Assembly: GCA_002715965.1 (NCBI GenBank)
Contig: PBAL01000004.1
Coordinates: forward strand, 1 to 64,000
Reading direction: 5' to 3'
Source of the DNA: Verrucomicrobiales bacterium
GTDB lineage: Bacteria > Verrucomicrobiota > Verrucomicrobiia > Limisphaerales > JAYPXF01
DNA: 64,000 nucleotides
Of the stretch, positions 17,247-29,715 are shown one piece after another; within the stretch, counting starts at the first letter, position 1, and each line of letters opens with the position of its first letter. The position numbers and the translations under genes were made by a program. The notes beneath the pieces are model-generated. The model ran no database searches. It saw only the letters and a list, made by a program, of their open reading frames with translations, and was not told where the DNA came from.

Positions 17247-19439
17247 TCACTTTGCGGCCGTGTCTCCGTATACCGGCGGCTTCCATCCCTTGGGCAGGCG
17301 GCCTTGTGGTCGCACCCCATAGGCATCGATGGGGATCGAATGGTCCACTGCTTTGAGCAGTGGAAGATTGTCGGGGAGGTGTTTGATGCGGAGATCTTTG
17401 TATTGGATGGTCATCGCAGGTCCGACGTGGACCTGCATCGCGAGTACGCCTTCGAGTTTGCGGCCCTTCTCGTCAAAATCGATCAGGTCGGCAGTCGGGT
17501 GTCCGTTGATCCAGTGCTGATGGTGATTGCCCCGTGCGAGCACGCGATACTCGTGCCATTCACCGGCATTGAACTCCTTGAGTGGCAGTTTCCCGACCAC
17601 CCAGGAACGGCCTTGGTCGTCGATGATCACCTTTTCGCCCGTGTGCGACAGGATGCGACGGCCTTTTTCCTCGTAAAGCATGCCGTTGTATTTGGGAACA
17701 TTGGCAACAACATCGCATTGATAACCGGTCACGATATCCAGACCCAGGTCCGGGCGGGAGGTGCCGCGATATTGAATGCCGCTGTTGCCCCCTGGTGAGA
17801 CCTTCACCTTCATGCGCAGGTCGAAGTTGCGGACGGTCGAGCCCTTCCACGTGATGAAGCGGTTTTTCTTCAGGGAACCATCGGTGACTCCGGTCAGCAC
17901 GCCCCCTTTCATGGACCAGTAGTTTGAGTCGCCGGACCACTGGCCGAGGCGATTGCCGTTGAGCAGTCTTTGAAAACCGTCCGCTCCAGGCTTCACCGTG
18001 ACGGCAGCCGAGGCCCTTGGATGCGGTGGCGTGGACAGAGTGAACTCGCGCTTCATGGGAGCCAGGGGACCACCGAGTTCAGCCACACGTTTGTCGGTAC
18101 GCTCGCGCATGGCCTTCAGCGTCTTGGCGTGCCTTGGATCGTCGGCAAGGTTGACCAGTTCGTCCGGATCGTTCTTCAGGTCGTGCAGGAACTCACGATT
18201 GCCGTGGTCGAAGTATCGGACGTATTTGAAGTTTTCGTTGCGCAATCCTTCGAAGGGCGGAATGCGAAAGCGCACGGCAAAATGTTCGTGAAAGGTCTCC
18301 GTGCGCCAATCGTCGGGTTTGCCTGAATTGACCACGCGCCGAAGGCTGTGCCCCTGATAACGCTTGGGAACGTCGATGCCTGCCCAATCGAGAAAGGTTG
18401 CGGGCAGATCGACGTTCAATGCGGGGGCATCCGTCTCTTGGCCGCGTTGTGACTTTGGCACTCTGGGATCGCAGATGATCAGTGGCACGCGCAGGGATTC
18501 CTCGTAGTGCGACCACTTGCCGGCAAAGCCACGGTTGCCCATGTGGTAGCCATTGTCCGCCGAGTAAACGATGATGGTGTTGTCCGCCAGCCCGAGCTTC
18601 TTCAGTTCCTTCATGAAGCGCCCGATGGCGCCGTCGATGCCGCTGACCATTCGCAAATAAGCGCGCATGTTGGTCTGGTACTTTTGTGAAGTGTTCCAAC
18701 GCCAGAAGAAGCGTTCGCGATTGATGGTGGTCTTCAGGAAGTCCGGCTGACTCTCAAAGATCGCGGGATCATTGAGCCGCGGTTTGTACACCTCTACATT
18801 GTCATACATGCCGTCCACAGCGCGCGGCCACGGAAAATGACCAATGCCCGGTCGACGATCACCATCCTCGGCATGGCAGGCATTGAACCACATGTTCAGG
18901 GCAAAGGGCTTGCCCTTGGGTTGCTCGCGAATGAATTCAATTCCACGATCGACGATCAGTTCCGTCTCGTGTCGCAGACTGCCGTCGGGTTGCCGCTTGT
19001 AGAACGGCTTGCGTCCGATGGCTTCAAACTCATCGAAATGATCCTCGCGCTTGAAACCCCGAGGCGCCCGGACGTGCCACTTGCCGAAGTAACCCGTGCG
19101 ATAGCCGTTGTCGCGGAGAATGTCCGAATACAATTCCCTGGCCACGTCCGGACGGGCCTGTTCCGGATTCTCCGGTGTGCCGGCGCTCCGACCGTAGAGC
19201 CCCGTAAGAATTGTCGTGCGACTTACCCAGCAGATGGAATGACTGACAAACGAGTTCCGGAACAAGGTTCCCCGCCTGGCGAGGGAATCGATGTTCGGCG
19301 TCTGCACGATCGGATTGCCGTAGCAACCCAGCGTGCTCGTTGTCTGGTCGTCGGTGAAAAAGAAAACGATGTTTGGCTGCCGGGCGGATTGCGCGAGGCA
19401 CGCACCGAGCAGGAAGACAGCTAGGGTCAATCGGATCAT
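17247..19439 (-). CDS. secreted sulfatase fused to a DUF1080 (3-keto-disaccharide hydrolase) domain
   Basis: Protein of 730 aa. ATG at 19439 gives a signal peptide (MIRLTLAVFLLGACLAQS); open codons upstream to 19571 are not needed. Residues 22-470 are a type I sulfatase: FFFTDDQ (Asp30, Asp31), then Cys70-Trp-Val-Ser-Arg74 as the formylglycine site, GKWHVR and SADNGYHMG. The third motif position is Val rather than the usual Pro or Ala. Residues about 488-690 are a DUF1080 domain (FQRLLNGNRLGQW, NSGIQYRG, GEWHEYRVLARGNHHQHWING). The fusion suggests that desulfation and glycan binding or hydrolysis occur on one substrate. No signal for a separate start of the second domain was seen. Confidence 0.93.
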   Translation of the reverse strand: MIRLTLAVFLLGACLAQSARQPNIVFFFTDDQTTSTLGCYGNPIVQTPNIDSLARRGTLFRNSFVSHSICWVSRTTILTGLYGRSAGTPENPEQARPDVARELYSDILRDNGYRTGYFGKWHVRAPRGFKREDHFDEFEAIGRKPFYKRQPDGSLRHETELIVDRGIEFIREQPKGKPFALNMWFNACHAEDGDRRPGIGHFPWPRAVDGMYDNVEVYKPRLNDPAIFESQPDFLKTTINRERFFWRWNTSQKYQTNMRAYLRMVSGIDGAIGRFMKELKKLGLADNTIIVYSADNGYHMGNRGFAGKWSHYEESLRVPLIICDPRVPKSQRGQETDAPALNVDLPATFLDWAGIDVPKRYQGHSLRRVVNSGKPDDWRTETFHEHFAVRFRIPPFEGLRNENFKYVRYFDHGNREFLHDLKNDPDELVNLADDPRHAKTLKAMRERTDKRVAELGGPLAPMKREFTLSTPPHPRASAAVTVKPGADGFQRLLNGNRLGQWSGDSNYWSMKGGVLTGVTDGSLKKNRFITWKGSTVRNFDLRMKVKVSPGGNSGIQYRGTSRPDLGLDIVTGYQCDVVANVPKYNGMLYEEKGRRILSHTGEKVIIDDQGRSWVVGKLPLKEFNAGEWHEYRVLARGNHHQHWINGHPTADLIDFDEKGRKLEGVLAMQVHVGPAMTIQYKDLRIKHLPDNLPLLKAVDHSIPIDAYGVRPQGRLPKGWKPPVYGDTAAK

Positions 19440-19844
19440 GCGCGGAGTGTATGATTCGAATGCTCCAAGGCAACCCAGTATCCGGACGCCACACTGGACT
19501 TCCGGTCGGAGTGCCGGTGTAAGCGAATCGAGTGGTGCGCTTCCGGTCCGAGCCGCGGTGTTCAGCACCAATCTCGCAAGCTTCCTCGTGGACGTCGCGG
19601 GATACGTGGATGTTGAATTGAGCTTTGACTGGCGTTCCCTAAATGACGAAGTCCACGACTATTCCCCCGGCGTGCCCGCGTTCGACGGGATCAGCTGAGT
19701 TCTCGAACCAACGCTGGCAACAGTTCTGGTCCAAAATCTCTCAATACGGCATCTGAAGTTCAACTCACAAGACCCTGTGCTGACGGCATACCATAGAACA
19801 TCAAACTTAGGTCCAACCCAGGGACTCTTGCATTATTTGAAAGC
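19440..19844. other. intergenic stretch of about 400 bases
   Basis: Lies upstream of the sulfatase-DUF1080 gene and downstream of ppdK. A plus-strand frame ending near 19698 (VSESSGALPVRAAVF then VDVELSFDWRSLND) is open but matches nothing I know. Promoter for the sulfatase gene should lie here; I could not pick one. Confidence 0.4.
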
Positions 19845-19874
19845 AAAAAGCCCCGGCGTTTCCACCGGGGCTTA
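19845..19874 (-). terminator. rho-independent terminator of ppdK
   Basis: On the minus strand AAGCCCCGG (19873-19865) pairs with CCGGGGCTT (19856-19848) around an 8-base loop and runs into TTTTT, 27 bases past the ppdK stop codon. Confidence 0.85.
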
Positions 19875-19900
19875 TGAATCACACTTGGTTTAGTACCGGC

Positions 19901-22669
<2,769 letters not shown>

Positions 22670-22734
22670 TTGATGGTGTGTGATTTAGTGCATTGATTGG
22701 GGTTTTCAGGGGGAAAACCGCAAAATGAGCGGCG

Positions 22735-22762
22735 AACTTATCAGAGGCTTTTAACGTGTCAA
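22735..22762 (-). promoter_or_regulatory. possible promoter of ppdK
   Basis: On the minus strand a consensus TTGACA (22762-22757) is followed after 16 bases by TAAGTT (22740-22735), about 65 bases before the ppdK ATG. The -35 is perfect and the -10 weak. Confidence 0.4.
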
Positions 22763-22800
22763 CGGAAACACCCCCGTTTGGCACGGTTTTTTCTTCGCTG

Positions 22801-22824
22801 TAAAAACACCCCATTCCATTGGGG
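22801..22824 (-). terminator. possible terminator of the upstream sulfatase gene
   Basis: On the minus strand CCCCA and TGGGG enclose a 6-base loop and are followed by TGTTTTTA, about 30 bases past the stop of the sulfatase ending at 22853. The stem is short, so the call is tentative. Confidence 0.4.
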
Positions 22825-22852
22825 AATCCGTCCACGTAGGACTGGTTGTGGG

Positions 22853-24439
22853 TCAATCCAACGGACCCTTTTCGAAATCCGAATTATTGACCCAACCCGT
22901 CCTCATCTTCTCGCCACTGACGTATCGGCGGTAGAAGTCCTTGGTCGCCGGATGGGCGTAAGGGTATTCGTCGAAGATGTGTCCCTTGCCCTGTATGCGC
23001 GGATCGCCCTGCTCGGTGAGTTCGCGAACCATCTGCTTTTCGAGTTCGATCTTCAGGCGTTTCATACCGGCACTGTCGGCGAGGTTGTTCACGCAATCGC
23101 GGTCGGTGTTGACGCGATACATCTCCTCTTCCGGACGCATGCCGAAGTTCAACTGCCAGAAGCCGCCCTTGTCGGTGTGATTGCGTCGGGCATTGAGAAG
23201 CACGGTCTTGGTCGCGCCACCGTCACAGTTGAGGTAACCGGTTTCGGGATTGCCGGCGGGCCAGCGGGTGGACTCGTAGTTGCGCAGAAAAAGCACATCA
23301 TTCTTGATGATGCCGCGGATCGGATAGCCCCAATCGTACGGCCGGCCGATGTCGTGGCGTTCCTTGCCGATGAGCACGTGATCGCGACCCGGGACGACGC
23401 GACCGGACTTGGTCGACTTGAAGATCTCGGTGAGGCTGCGCCCGGTGATGGGTTGCATGCCGGCCTTTTTCGCGTCGAGTCCGGCGAGTTCGAGGAAGGT
23501 CGGTGCAAAGTCGATGAAGCTCACGTAATCGGAAACAGTGCGGCCCGGGTTCTCAATCCCGCGCGGCCACATGATGGCGAGTGGCAGGTGATTGGAGAGT
23601 TCGTATTCCTGTCCCTTGATGCGCGGGAAAGGCATGCCGTTGTCGGCGGTCACCACGACCATGGTATTGTCCAGTTCACCACGTTCCTCCAAGAGGTCGA
23701 GCATGCTGAGGAGATGCTTGTCGAAGTACTCGATCTCAAATGCGTAATCGAGCATGTCATTGCGAACCTCCTCCGTGTCCGGCCAGAAGGAGGGCACCTT
23801 GTCGATGTCGCTGAGCTTCTTGCCGCCAAGCCGAACGCCGACCCCATATTCGTAGGCACGGTGCGGCTCGGTCGATCCGTACCAGAAGGCCCAGGGTTTT
23901 GAGAGGGGCTTCTTGTTCAGGAAGTCGCGGAAATTGCCCGCATAATCGTTGGCCGAGATGTGCTTTGCCGGCGGCTTGGTTTTCTTGCTCTCGTACTGAA
24001 TCCCGGTAATGAGTCGGCGTTTGCCGTTCTTGTCGTTGGCCACACCTGGCGCCCAGCCTTTGCCGGTTTCCCCAACCGTGTAGCCGTTGTCCATTAACGC
24101 TTCGCAATACGATTTGAACTTGGCCGGGAAGAAAGGGACGTGGTTGCAGGCATTCTCCAATTGCCACGTATTGCGCCCGGTAAGGATGCACGCGCGTGAG
24201 GGCGAACACTTCGCGTTGGGCGTATAAGCACGGGTGAAAAGGATTCCCTTCTCCGCCACGCGGTCGAAACCGGGAGTCTTCACCCAGCTCGTTCCATACG
24301 CGCCCATGTGCGGGAACGATGCATCGTCCGCGATGCAGAACAGGATGTTGGGTCGCTTGTCGGCAGCAGAAAGAACGGCGACGGTAGCGAGCATCACCAA
24401 GGCGGTGATAATTCGGGTGATTTTGTTTTTCGGAGTCAT
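22853..24439 (-). CDS. secreted sulfatase, heparan N-sulfatase-like
   Basis: Sulfatase of 528 aa with a signal peptide (about 1-26). [19 protein letters not shown] supplies metal-binding Asp38 and Asp39, and [12 protein letters not shown] the formylglycine site (Cys78 to Arg82). The ADDxSFPHxGAYG pattern and the later [10 protein letters not shown] and GKGWAPG segments resemble N-sulphoglucosamine sulphohydrolase-type (S1_8) enzymes. It would act in the periplasm or outside the cell on sulfated sugars. Its start is 91 bases from the start of another sulfatase on the opposite strand, suggesting a shared, divergent regulatory region. Confidence 0.94.
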   Translation of the reverse strand: MTPKNKITRIITALVMLATVAVLSAADKRPNILFCIADDASFPHMGAYGTSWVKTPGFDRVAEKGILFTRAYTPNAKCSPSRACILTGRNTWQLENACNHVPFFPAKFKSYCEALMDNGYTVGETGKGWAPGVANDKNGKRRLITGIQYESKKTKPPAKHISANDYAGNFRDFLNKKPLSKPWAFWYGSTEPHRAYEYGVGVRLGGKKLSDIDKVPSFWPDTEEVRNDMLDYAFEIEYFDKHLLSMLDLLEERGELDNTMVVVTADNGMPFPRIKGQEYELSNHLPLAIMWPRGIENPGRTVSDYVSFIDFAPTFLELAGLDAKKAGMQPITGRSLTEIFKSTKSGRVVPGRDHVLIGKERHDIGRPYDWGYPIRGIIKNDVLFLRNYESTRWPAGNPETGYLNCDGGATKTVLLNARRNHTDKGGFWQLNFGMRPEEEMYRVNTDRDCVNNLADSAGMKRLKIELEKQMVRELTEQGDPRIQGKGHIFDEYPYAHPATKDFYRRYVSGEKMRTGWVNNSDFEKGPLD

Positions 24440-24530
24440 GACGGGCTTAGGAAGCCGCGAAAATACGCGGAATCAACCTCCATGCAAACGTGAAGTTGAT
24501 TCGCCTGCCACGATTGGTACAACCGGGGCC

Positions 24531-26045
24531 ATGCCGTTTCGCCGACTCGTTTTCACCGCGCTGAGTTTCGTCCTCGGAGTTGCGTCCCTGAGAGCGGCGT
24601 CCTACACGGGCGATCGTCCTAACATGATCCTGATCATTGGCGATGACCAGGCGTGGGATGACAGCAGCGTTTACGGTCATCCGCATCTCAAGTTGCCGAG
24701 CCAGGAACGACTGGCGCGCGAGGGTATGCGCTTCGATCGCGGATTCGTGACCAGCAGTTCCTGCAGCCCGAGCCGTTCCAGCATCATCACCGGTCGCTAC
24801 CCGCACCACACCGGGGCCGAGCAACTTCACTGGCCGATCCCCGAAGGCACGCTGACCTTTGTGGAACTGCTGCAGAAGTCCGGTTACTGGACGGCAGCCG
24901 CCGGCAAGTGGCATCTGGGCGAGGCGGTGAAGAAACACTTCGACGTGGTAAAGGAAGCGGACGTGTCGGGCTTTCAACTCCCTACCGGTGCGGCCGAGGC
25001 ACAGGGCAAATTCATCCAGCAGATGCAAGGCGATGCGCGCAGTGGCTGCGATCAATGGGTGCCCACGTTGAAGGCGCGTCCCAAGGACAAACCATTCTTC
25101 CTCTGGCTTGGCGCACTCGATCCGCATCGGCCTTATGACGAGAACATTCGTGAGCATCCGTTCAAGCCGGAGGACATCGTGATTCCCCCGTATGTGATCG
25201 ATCATCCCAGCGTTCGAAAAGACTTGGCGCTCTATTACGACGAAATTGCGCGGCTCGACGATTATATCGGGCGAGTAATGGACGAACTGGACCGGCAGGG
25301 AATCGCAGACAACACCTTGATCCTCTACCTGAGCGACAACGGGCGTCCCTTCGTGCGTGACAAGACGACATTGTATGACAGCGGCATCCGCACCCCTTGG
25401 CTGATGAAGTGGCCACGCGGCATCAAGCCCGGCACGTCAACCATGAGCGTGGTGAGCGCGGTGGACATTGCACCGACGTTCCTGGAGCTGGCGGGATTCC
25501 GACCATCGCCATTGTGGGAAGGGAAGAGCTTCGCCCGTTTGTTCAAGAATCCGAAGGTGAAGATCCGGCAATATGCCTACGCGGAAAAACACTGGCATGA
25601 TTATGAAGATCAGGCGCGCGCAGTCCGTTCCGAGCAGTTCAAATACATCCGCAATTTCTATCCCGACCTTCCGCTCACCCCATCCGCCGATGGAGTCCGA
25701 AGCCCGATGTATCGCGAGATGATCAAGCTGCGTGACGCCGGCCAGTTGAAGCCGCATCAAAAGCGGACCTTTGTCACGCCTCGCCCGGAGGAAGAACTCT
25801 ACGATTGCAACGCCGACCCGCATGAGCTGAAGAACCTGGCGACCGACCCGAAGTATGCTTCCGTTTTGAAATCCATGCGGAGCGCGTTGAGCGACTGGCA
25901 AAAGGAATTCGACGACTACATCCCCAAGATCCGAACGCTCGATGAATTCGATCGTGAAACCGGATTGGCCACACCCGCCCGAATTCGCCCACGACCTTCA
26001 AAGGCGGACATGCTGAAAGGTGTGCTCAAGGGACGTCCGCGTTGA
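24531..26045 (+). CDS. secreted sulfatase, divergent partner
   Basis: Sulfatase of 504 aa. ATG at 24531 (MPFRRLVFTALSFVLGVASLRA) gives a clear signal peptide; open codons reach upstream across the neighbouring gene's start but are not used. Motifs: MILIIGDDQAWDDSS (Asp38, Asp39), SCSPSRSSIITG (Cys78 to Arg82), GKWHLGEAV, and DPHRPYDEN. The catalytic Cys lies at the same residue number as in the divergent neighbour, though the surrounding sequence differs, so the two are distinct subfamilies rather than a recent duplication. A C-terminal tail rich in Arg and Pro follows the fold. Confidence 0.94.
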   Translation: MPFRRLVFTALSFVLGVASLRAASYTGDRPNMILIIGDDQAWDDSSVYGHPHLKLPSQERLAREGMRFDRGFVTSSSCSPSRSSIITGRYPHHTGAEQLHWPIPEGTLTFVELLQKSGYWTAAAGKWHLGEAVKKHFDVVKEADVSGFQLPTGAAEAQGKFIQQMQGDARSGCDQWVPTLKARPKDKPFFLWLGALDPHRPYDENIREHPFKPEDIVIPPYVIDHPSVRKDLALYYDEIARLDDYIGRVMDELDRQGIADNTLILYLSDNGRPFVRDKTTLYDSGIRTPWLMKWPRGIKPGTSTMSVVSAVDIAPTFLELAGFRPSPLWEGKSFARLFKNPKVKIRQYAYAEKHWHDYEDQARAVRSEQFKYIRNFYPDLPLTPSADGVRSPMYREMIKLRDAGQLKPHQKRTFVTPRPEEELYDCNADPHELKNLATDPKYASVLKSMRSALSDWQKEFDDYIPKIRTLDEFDRETGLATPARIRPRPSKADMLKGVLKGRPR

Positions 26046-26075
26046 TCCGTATCGGATTCCAGTCCATCTTCAGGC

Positions 26076-26738
26076 GTGGCCATTGAGATTCCAGACAACG
26101 TCCCGGTGATGATTCTTCCAGAGGTATCGTTGTTCCCGGGAATGATGCTTCCATTGTTCATTTTTGAGCCGCGCTATCGGCAGATGTTGAAGGAGGCATT
26201 GGAAGGAGATCGTTTGTTTGCGGTGGCGATGCGGTCGCCTGATGACTCGGGTGAAGTCCCAGAACCCGTGGCGGGCGTAGGGCTGATCCGCGCTTCGGTC
26301 GAAAACGATGATGGAACGAGCCACCTGATTCTCAATGGTTGGTCTCGCGTGTTGGTAAAGCGCGTTTCCGGATACGATCCGTATCCCCGAATCGACGTGG
26401 AGCCGGTGGTTGAAAACGACGAACCGAGCATGAAGGCGATCGCCCTCGCAACAAAGGTGAAGGAACTGGCCGGAGACCTGATTCGCAGGCAGGCGCCAAA
26501 AGGCGGGACGGGTGATGACGAGGCAGCCTATGTATCAAAGATGGGCAGTGAATCGTTCAATCAATTCGCCGACCAGCTCGAAGCCGCCGATTCACCTCAC
26601 TTGATATCAGACATGCTTCCGCCTGCCCTGGTCGCCGATCCGAGGCGAAAGCAGGAGTTGTTGGCGACGCTGGATTTGGAGGAGCGTTTGGAAAAGCTCC
26701 TGGGTCTGTTGATGGAGTTCGGGAATCAGTCCAATTAG
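26076..26738 (+). CDS. LON substrate-binding domain protein
   Basis: Stand-alone Lon N-terminal (LON/PUA-like) domain protein, 220 aa, without AAA or protease parts. It begins with a GTG, then VPVMILPEVSLFPGMMLPLFIFEPRY, the hallmark of the domain, RLFAVAMRS and GVGLIRASVENDDGTSHLIL. A helical bundle with DLEERLEKLLGLL ends the protein. Stand-alone members may present or sense substrates for proteolysis, but function is unproven. It is 30 bases after the sulfatase stop and 22 bases before a truncated second copy, so duplication in tandem is likely. Confidence 0.88.
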   Translation: MAIEIPDNVPVMILPEVSLFPGMMLPLFIFEPRYRQMLKEALEGDRLFAVAMRSPDDSGEVPEPVAGVGLIRASVENDDGTSHLILNGWSRVLVKRVSGYDPYPRIDVEPVVENDEPSMKAIALATKVKELAGDLIRRQAPKGGTGDDEAAYVSKMGSESFNQFADQLEAADSPHLISDMLPPALVADPRRKQELLATLDLEERLEKLLGLLMEFGNQSN

Positions 26739-26760
26739 CCTCCGCAGCAGCAACGATTGA

Positions 26761-27063
26761 TTGGCCGATGGCGGATACCAAGAACCTCGCGGAACCGTGG
26801 ATATCGAGATCCCCTCCAGCCTCCCGGTAATGATCCTGTCTGATGTGTGCCTGTTTCCAGGAACGCCTTGTTCGTTGTGTATGTTCGAACCGCGAAATCG
26901 GTTCATGCTCGCGGACGTGCTGGACGGGAACCGCCTGATCGCCGTGGCGATGCGTTCTCGCGATGAATATGAACAGATGGAACCGGTGGCAAGTGTCGGC
27001 GTGATCGTGCAAACCGGCGCACCACCACATCAAGAAACACCACCCGTTTGGCGGGGAAGTTGA
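26761..27063 (+). pseudogene. truncated tandem copy of the LON-domain gene
   Basis: The product of about 100 aa repeats the start of its neighbour: DIEIPSSLPVMILSDVCLFPG, MFEPRNRFMLADVLDGNRLIAVAMRS and VASVGVI line up with EIPDNVPVMILPEVSLFPG, IFEPRYRQML, RLFAVAMRS and VAGVGLI. After VIV it loses all similarity and stops at 27063 where the intact copy continues for about 140 residues. It has two extra Cys residues in the sheet (TPCSLCMF). I read it as the 5' part of a duplicated gene that lost its 3' end; a short functional protein cannot be excluded. Confidence 0.68.
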
Positions 27064-27231
27064 CGCTGATGTGCTGCGCTTCGGCTTGGGGATTGGAGGA
27101 TCAATTCTTGGGATTCATGACACTGCTTTCGCTTGCCATGAACGATACGTCTGGGGCAATGACTCTCAATCGGGGTGCACGCCCCACTCCTCATTAGGGC
27201 GCAGCCGCAGGCGGAGTTGCGAACCGGCGGA

Positions 27232-29661
27232 TCAGGCGGCTTTCCGTTCTGACTTGAGGTGTTGGTCGAATTGCCTGACCAACTGGGTGGTTTGCTCATC
27301 GAGTTTCTGAATCGAGCTGTCCAGTCCGGTGAGCTGATTCTCCTTCCCGGCCCGTTCGATGCTGGCGGCCAGCTCGGCCAGCTCGGCCGCATTGAACTCG
27401 ATCAGGGATCCCTTGAGCGTGTGGGCTCGGGCCTGCACGCGCGACGCATCGTTTTCCTCAAGTCCCTCACGGATTTCACCGATCAACGAGGGCGCCTGCT
27501 GGATGAAAATCGTTGCGAGTCGTTTGAACAGCGCGGGCTTTATATCGGGAATGCGGAACGCGGGTTTCTTCCGCGGTTTCCGGTTCTCGATGAACGGCGT
27601 CAGTTTCTCGCGCAATGCATCCTCATGAATCGGCTTGGCCAGATGTTCGGTCATGCCTGCCTCCAAACATGCCTGCCGGTCTTCGCGTGCGGCGTTGGCC
27701 GTGATGGCGATGATCGGCGTAATTTCGTCCATCGATTTTTCGCATTCACGAATCGCTTGGGTCGCTTCGAACCCGTCCATGATCGGCATGTGCACATCCA
27801 TCAGGATGAGGTCGAATTCACCAGAGCGCCATGCTTCCACGGCCTCACGTCCGTTGACCACGGTGGTCACTTCATGGCCGAGGGAATCGAGCATGCCGAT
27901 CGCGACCTCACGATTCACTTCATTGTCCTCTGCCAGAAGAATAGCCAGTGGTCGACGAGTCAGTTTGGTATCCGAAGTCGTGGAGGCGTCCGGTTGGGCC
28001 GGCGCGGTGTTCTTTGCCAGGTCCAGCAGTTTTTCCTTCAACTCCGCATGGCTCGGCGGGTTGGGGATGGCTTCAAATTCAATCTGTTCCTTGCGCAGGA
28101 ACTGGGTGCGGCTTTCGGCTGACTGATTCGCCAACAGAACCGCGGGCAGGTTTTCCCCGGTTTCCTTGCCAATGATGGAAGCCAGCTGCCAACCGCTCAC
28201 GTCGCTCATCTCGGCCTCCAGAATAACTCCCCGATATTGCGGATCGGCTTTCTCAATGTGGTCAAGCGCGGCAATGCTGTTGTCGACGGAGTCCACATCC
28301 AATCCCCAGGAGGAGATCATTTCGGAAACGATCCTTCGGCTGCTGTCCGATTCCGCGACGAGCAGGAAACGATGTCCGGCCAGAGCGAGGATACTTTCAT
28401 CGACCCAGGCGGTTTTCGGTTCGGGATAGGTGTCGAGCAGGACCTCGACATGAAAGCAGGTTCCCACATCGACTTCGCTGTCGAGCCAGATGCGTCCGTT
28501 CATGGCGTCCACCAGGTTGTGGCTGATGGCCAGCCCCAGGCCCGTTCCGCCATAACGCCGGGACACGCCGGAATCTGCCTGCGTGAAGCGTTGGAAAATG
28601 ACTGTTTGCTGGTCGGCCGGAATGCCGCAGCCCGTGTCCCGAATGGAAACATGCAGGCGAGCCTGGTTGGTGTCTGCGGGCGGTATCTCCGCGTGCTTGA
28701 TTTCAATCAGGATTTCTCCCTGAGTGGTGAACTTCACTGCATTGCCAGCCAGGTTCACCAGGATCTGGCGAACGCGACCGACATCACCGACGAGCCTGTC
28801 GGGCACGTCGGGCGCGATTCTGATGTGAAACTCCACTCCCTTGCTCTGCGCCTTCACTGCCAGCGGATTGACCGCGCGCGTGACAATCTCGCGAAGCTCA
28901 AAGGGGTTGTAATCGAGATCAAATTGGCGCGCCTCAATCTTCGCGAAGTCCAGGATGTGGTTCACGATCTGGAGCAGGCTTTGTGAAAGATCGTTGACGC
29001 TGGTCACGTAACGTCGCTGGCGATCGGATAGCTCCGTTTTCAGGACCAGTTCCGTCATGCCGATGATGCCATTCATCGGTGTCCGGATCTCGTGGCTCAT
29101 GTTCGCGAGGAAGTCTGTCTTGGCTTGGCTCGCTTCTTCGGCCTGACCTTTTGCGGATTCCAGATCCTTCACCGACTTGCGAAGTTCCAGTTCGGAAACC
29201 ACGCGCCGACCCAAGGCCATCAGGCTGTTGCGTTGGTCTTCGTTCAGCGTTCGGGGATGGTGATCAATCACGCACAAGGTCCCGATCGCAAATCCATCGG
29301 GCGTGACGAGCGGCGCGGCTCCGTAGTATTCGATGTTCGGTTCTTCAACGACCATCGGATTGTCTCGAAATCGCTTGTCCGCGTAAGGATTGGGTATTTC
29401 GAAGAAGCCGTCCTGGTGAATGGCATGACCACAGAACGAGAGTTCTCGCGGGGTTTCTCTTACACCGAGTCCGACGCTAGACTTGAACCACTGCCGATCC
29501 TCGTCAACAAGCGAGACGAGGGCAATCGGCGCATCGCAGATCTGAGCGGCCAGATAGGTGAGATCGTCGTAGGCATGTTCGGGAAGGGTGTCGAGAATGT
29601 TGTAACGCCGGAGCGCTTCGAGCCGGGCTTCCTCGTTTTCAGGAATTTCAGGCGGAGTCAT
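27232..29661 (-). CDS. soluble hybrid histidine kinase: GAF-HisKA-HATPase-REC-REC-HPt
   Basis: Cytoplasmic phosphorelay protein of 809 aa without membrane helices. An N-terminal GAF domain (about 20-160; [20 protein letters not shown]) senses an unknown signal. HisKA has [15 protein letters not shown] with His190, followed by the ATPase domain ([17 protein letters not shown]). A first receiver (about 430-550) reads [13 protein letters not shown], with Glu where phospho-accepting Asp is expected, so it is probably inactive. A second receiver is canonical ([20 protein letters not shown] with Asp622). The HPt domain ends the protein (ARAHTLKGS, His747). Phosphate would flow His190 to Asp622 to His747 and then to an external regulator that is not nearby. 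Domain calls are firm. Confidence 0.95.
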   Translation of the reverse strand: MTPPEIPENEEARLEALRRYNILDTLPEHAYDDLTYLAAQICDAPIALVSLVDEDRQWFKSSVGLGVRETPRELSFCGHAIHQDGFFEIPNPYADKRFRDNPMVVEEPNIEYYGAAPLVTPDGFAIGTLCVIDHHPRTLNEDQRNSLMALGRRVVSELELRKSVKDLESAKGQAEEASQAKTDFLANMSHEIRTPMNGIIGMTELVLKTELSDRQRRYVTSVNDLSQSLLQIVNHILDFAKIEARQFDLDYNPFELREIVTRAVNPLAVKAQSKGVEFHIRIAPDVPDRLVGDVGRVRQILVNLAGNAVKFTTQGEILIEIKHAEIPPADTNQARLHVSIRDTGCGIPADQQTVIFQRFTQADSGVSRRYGGTGLGLAISHNLVDAMNGRIWLDSEVDVGTCFHVEVLLDTYPEPKTAWVDESILALAGHRFLLVAESDSSRRIVSEMISSWGLDVDSVDNSIAALDHIEKADPQYRGVILEAEMSDVSGWQLASIIGKETGENLPAVLLANQSAESRTQFLRKEQIEFEAIPNPPSHAELKEKLLDLAKNTAPAQPDASTTSDTKLTRRPLAILLAEDNEVNREVAIGMLDSLGHEVTTVVNGREAVEAWRSGEFDLILMDVHMPIMDGFEATQAIRECEKSMDEITPIIAITANAAREDRQACLEAGMTEHLAKPIHEDALREKLTPFIENRKPRKKPAFRIPDIKPALFKRLATIFIQQAPSLIGEIREGLEENDASRVQARAHTLKGSLIEFNAAELAELAASIERAGKENQLTGLDSSIQKLDEQTTQLVRQFDQHLKSERKAA

Positions 29662-29715
29662 TCTGCTCTGAAAGCTTCAGGATTACGCGTTCCCCGTTGC
29701 CCGTCAGTTCTCATC

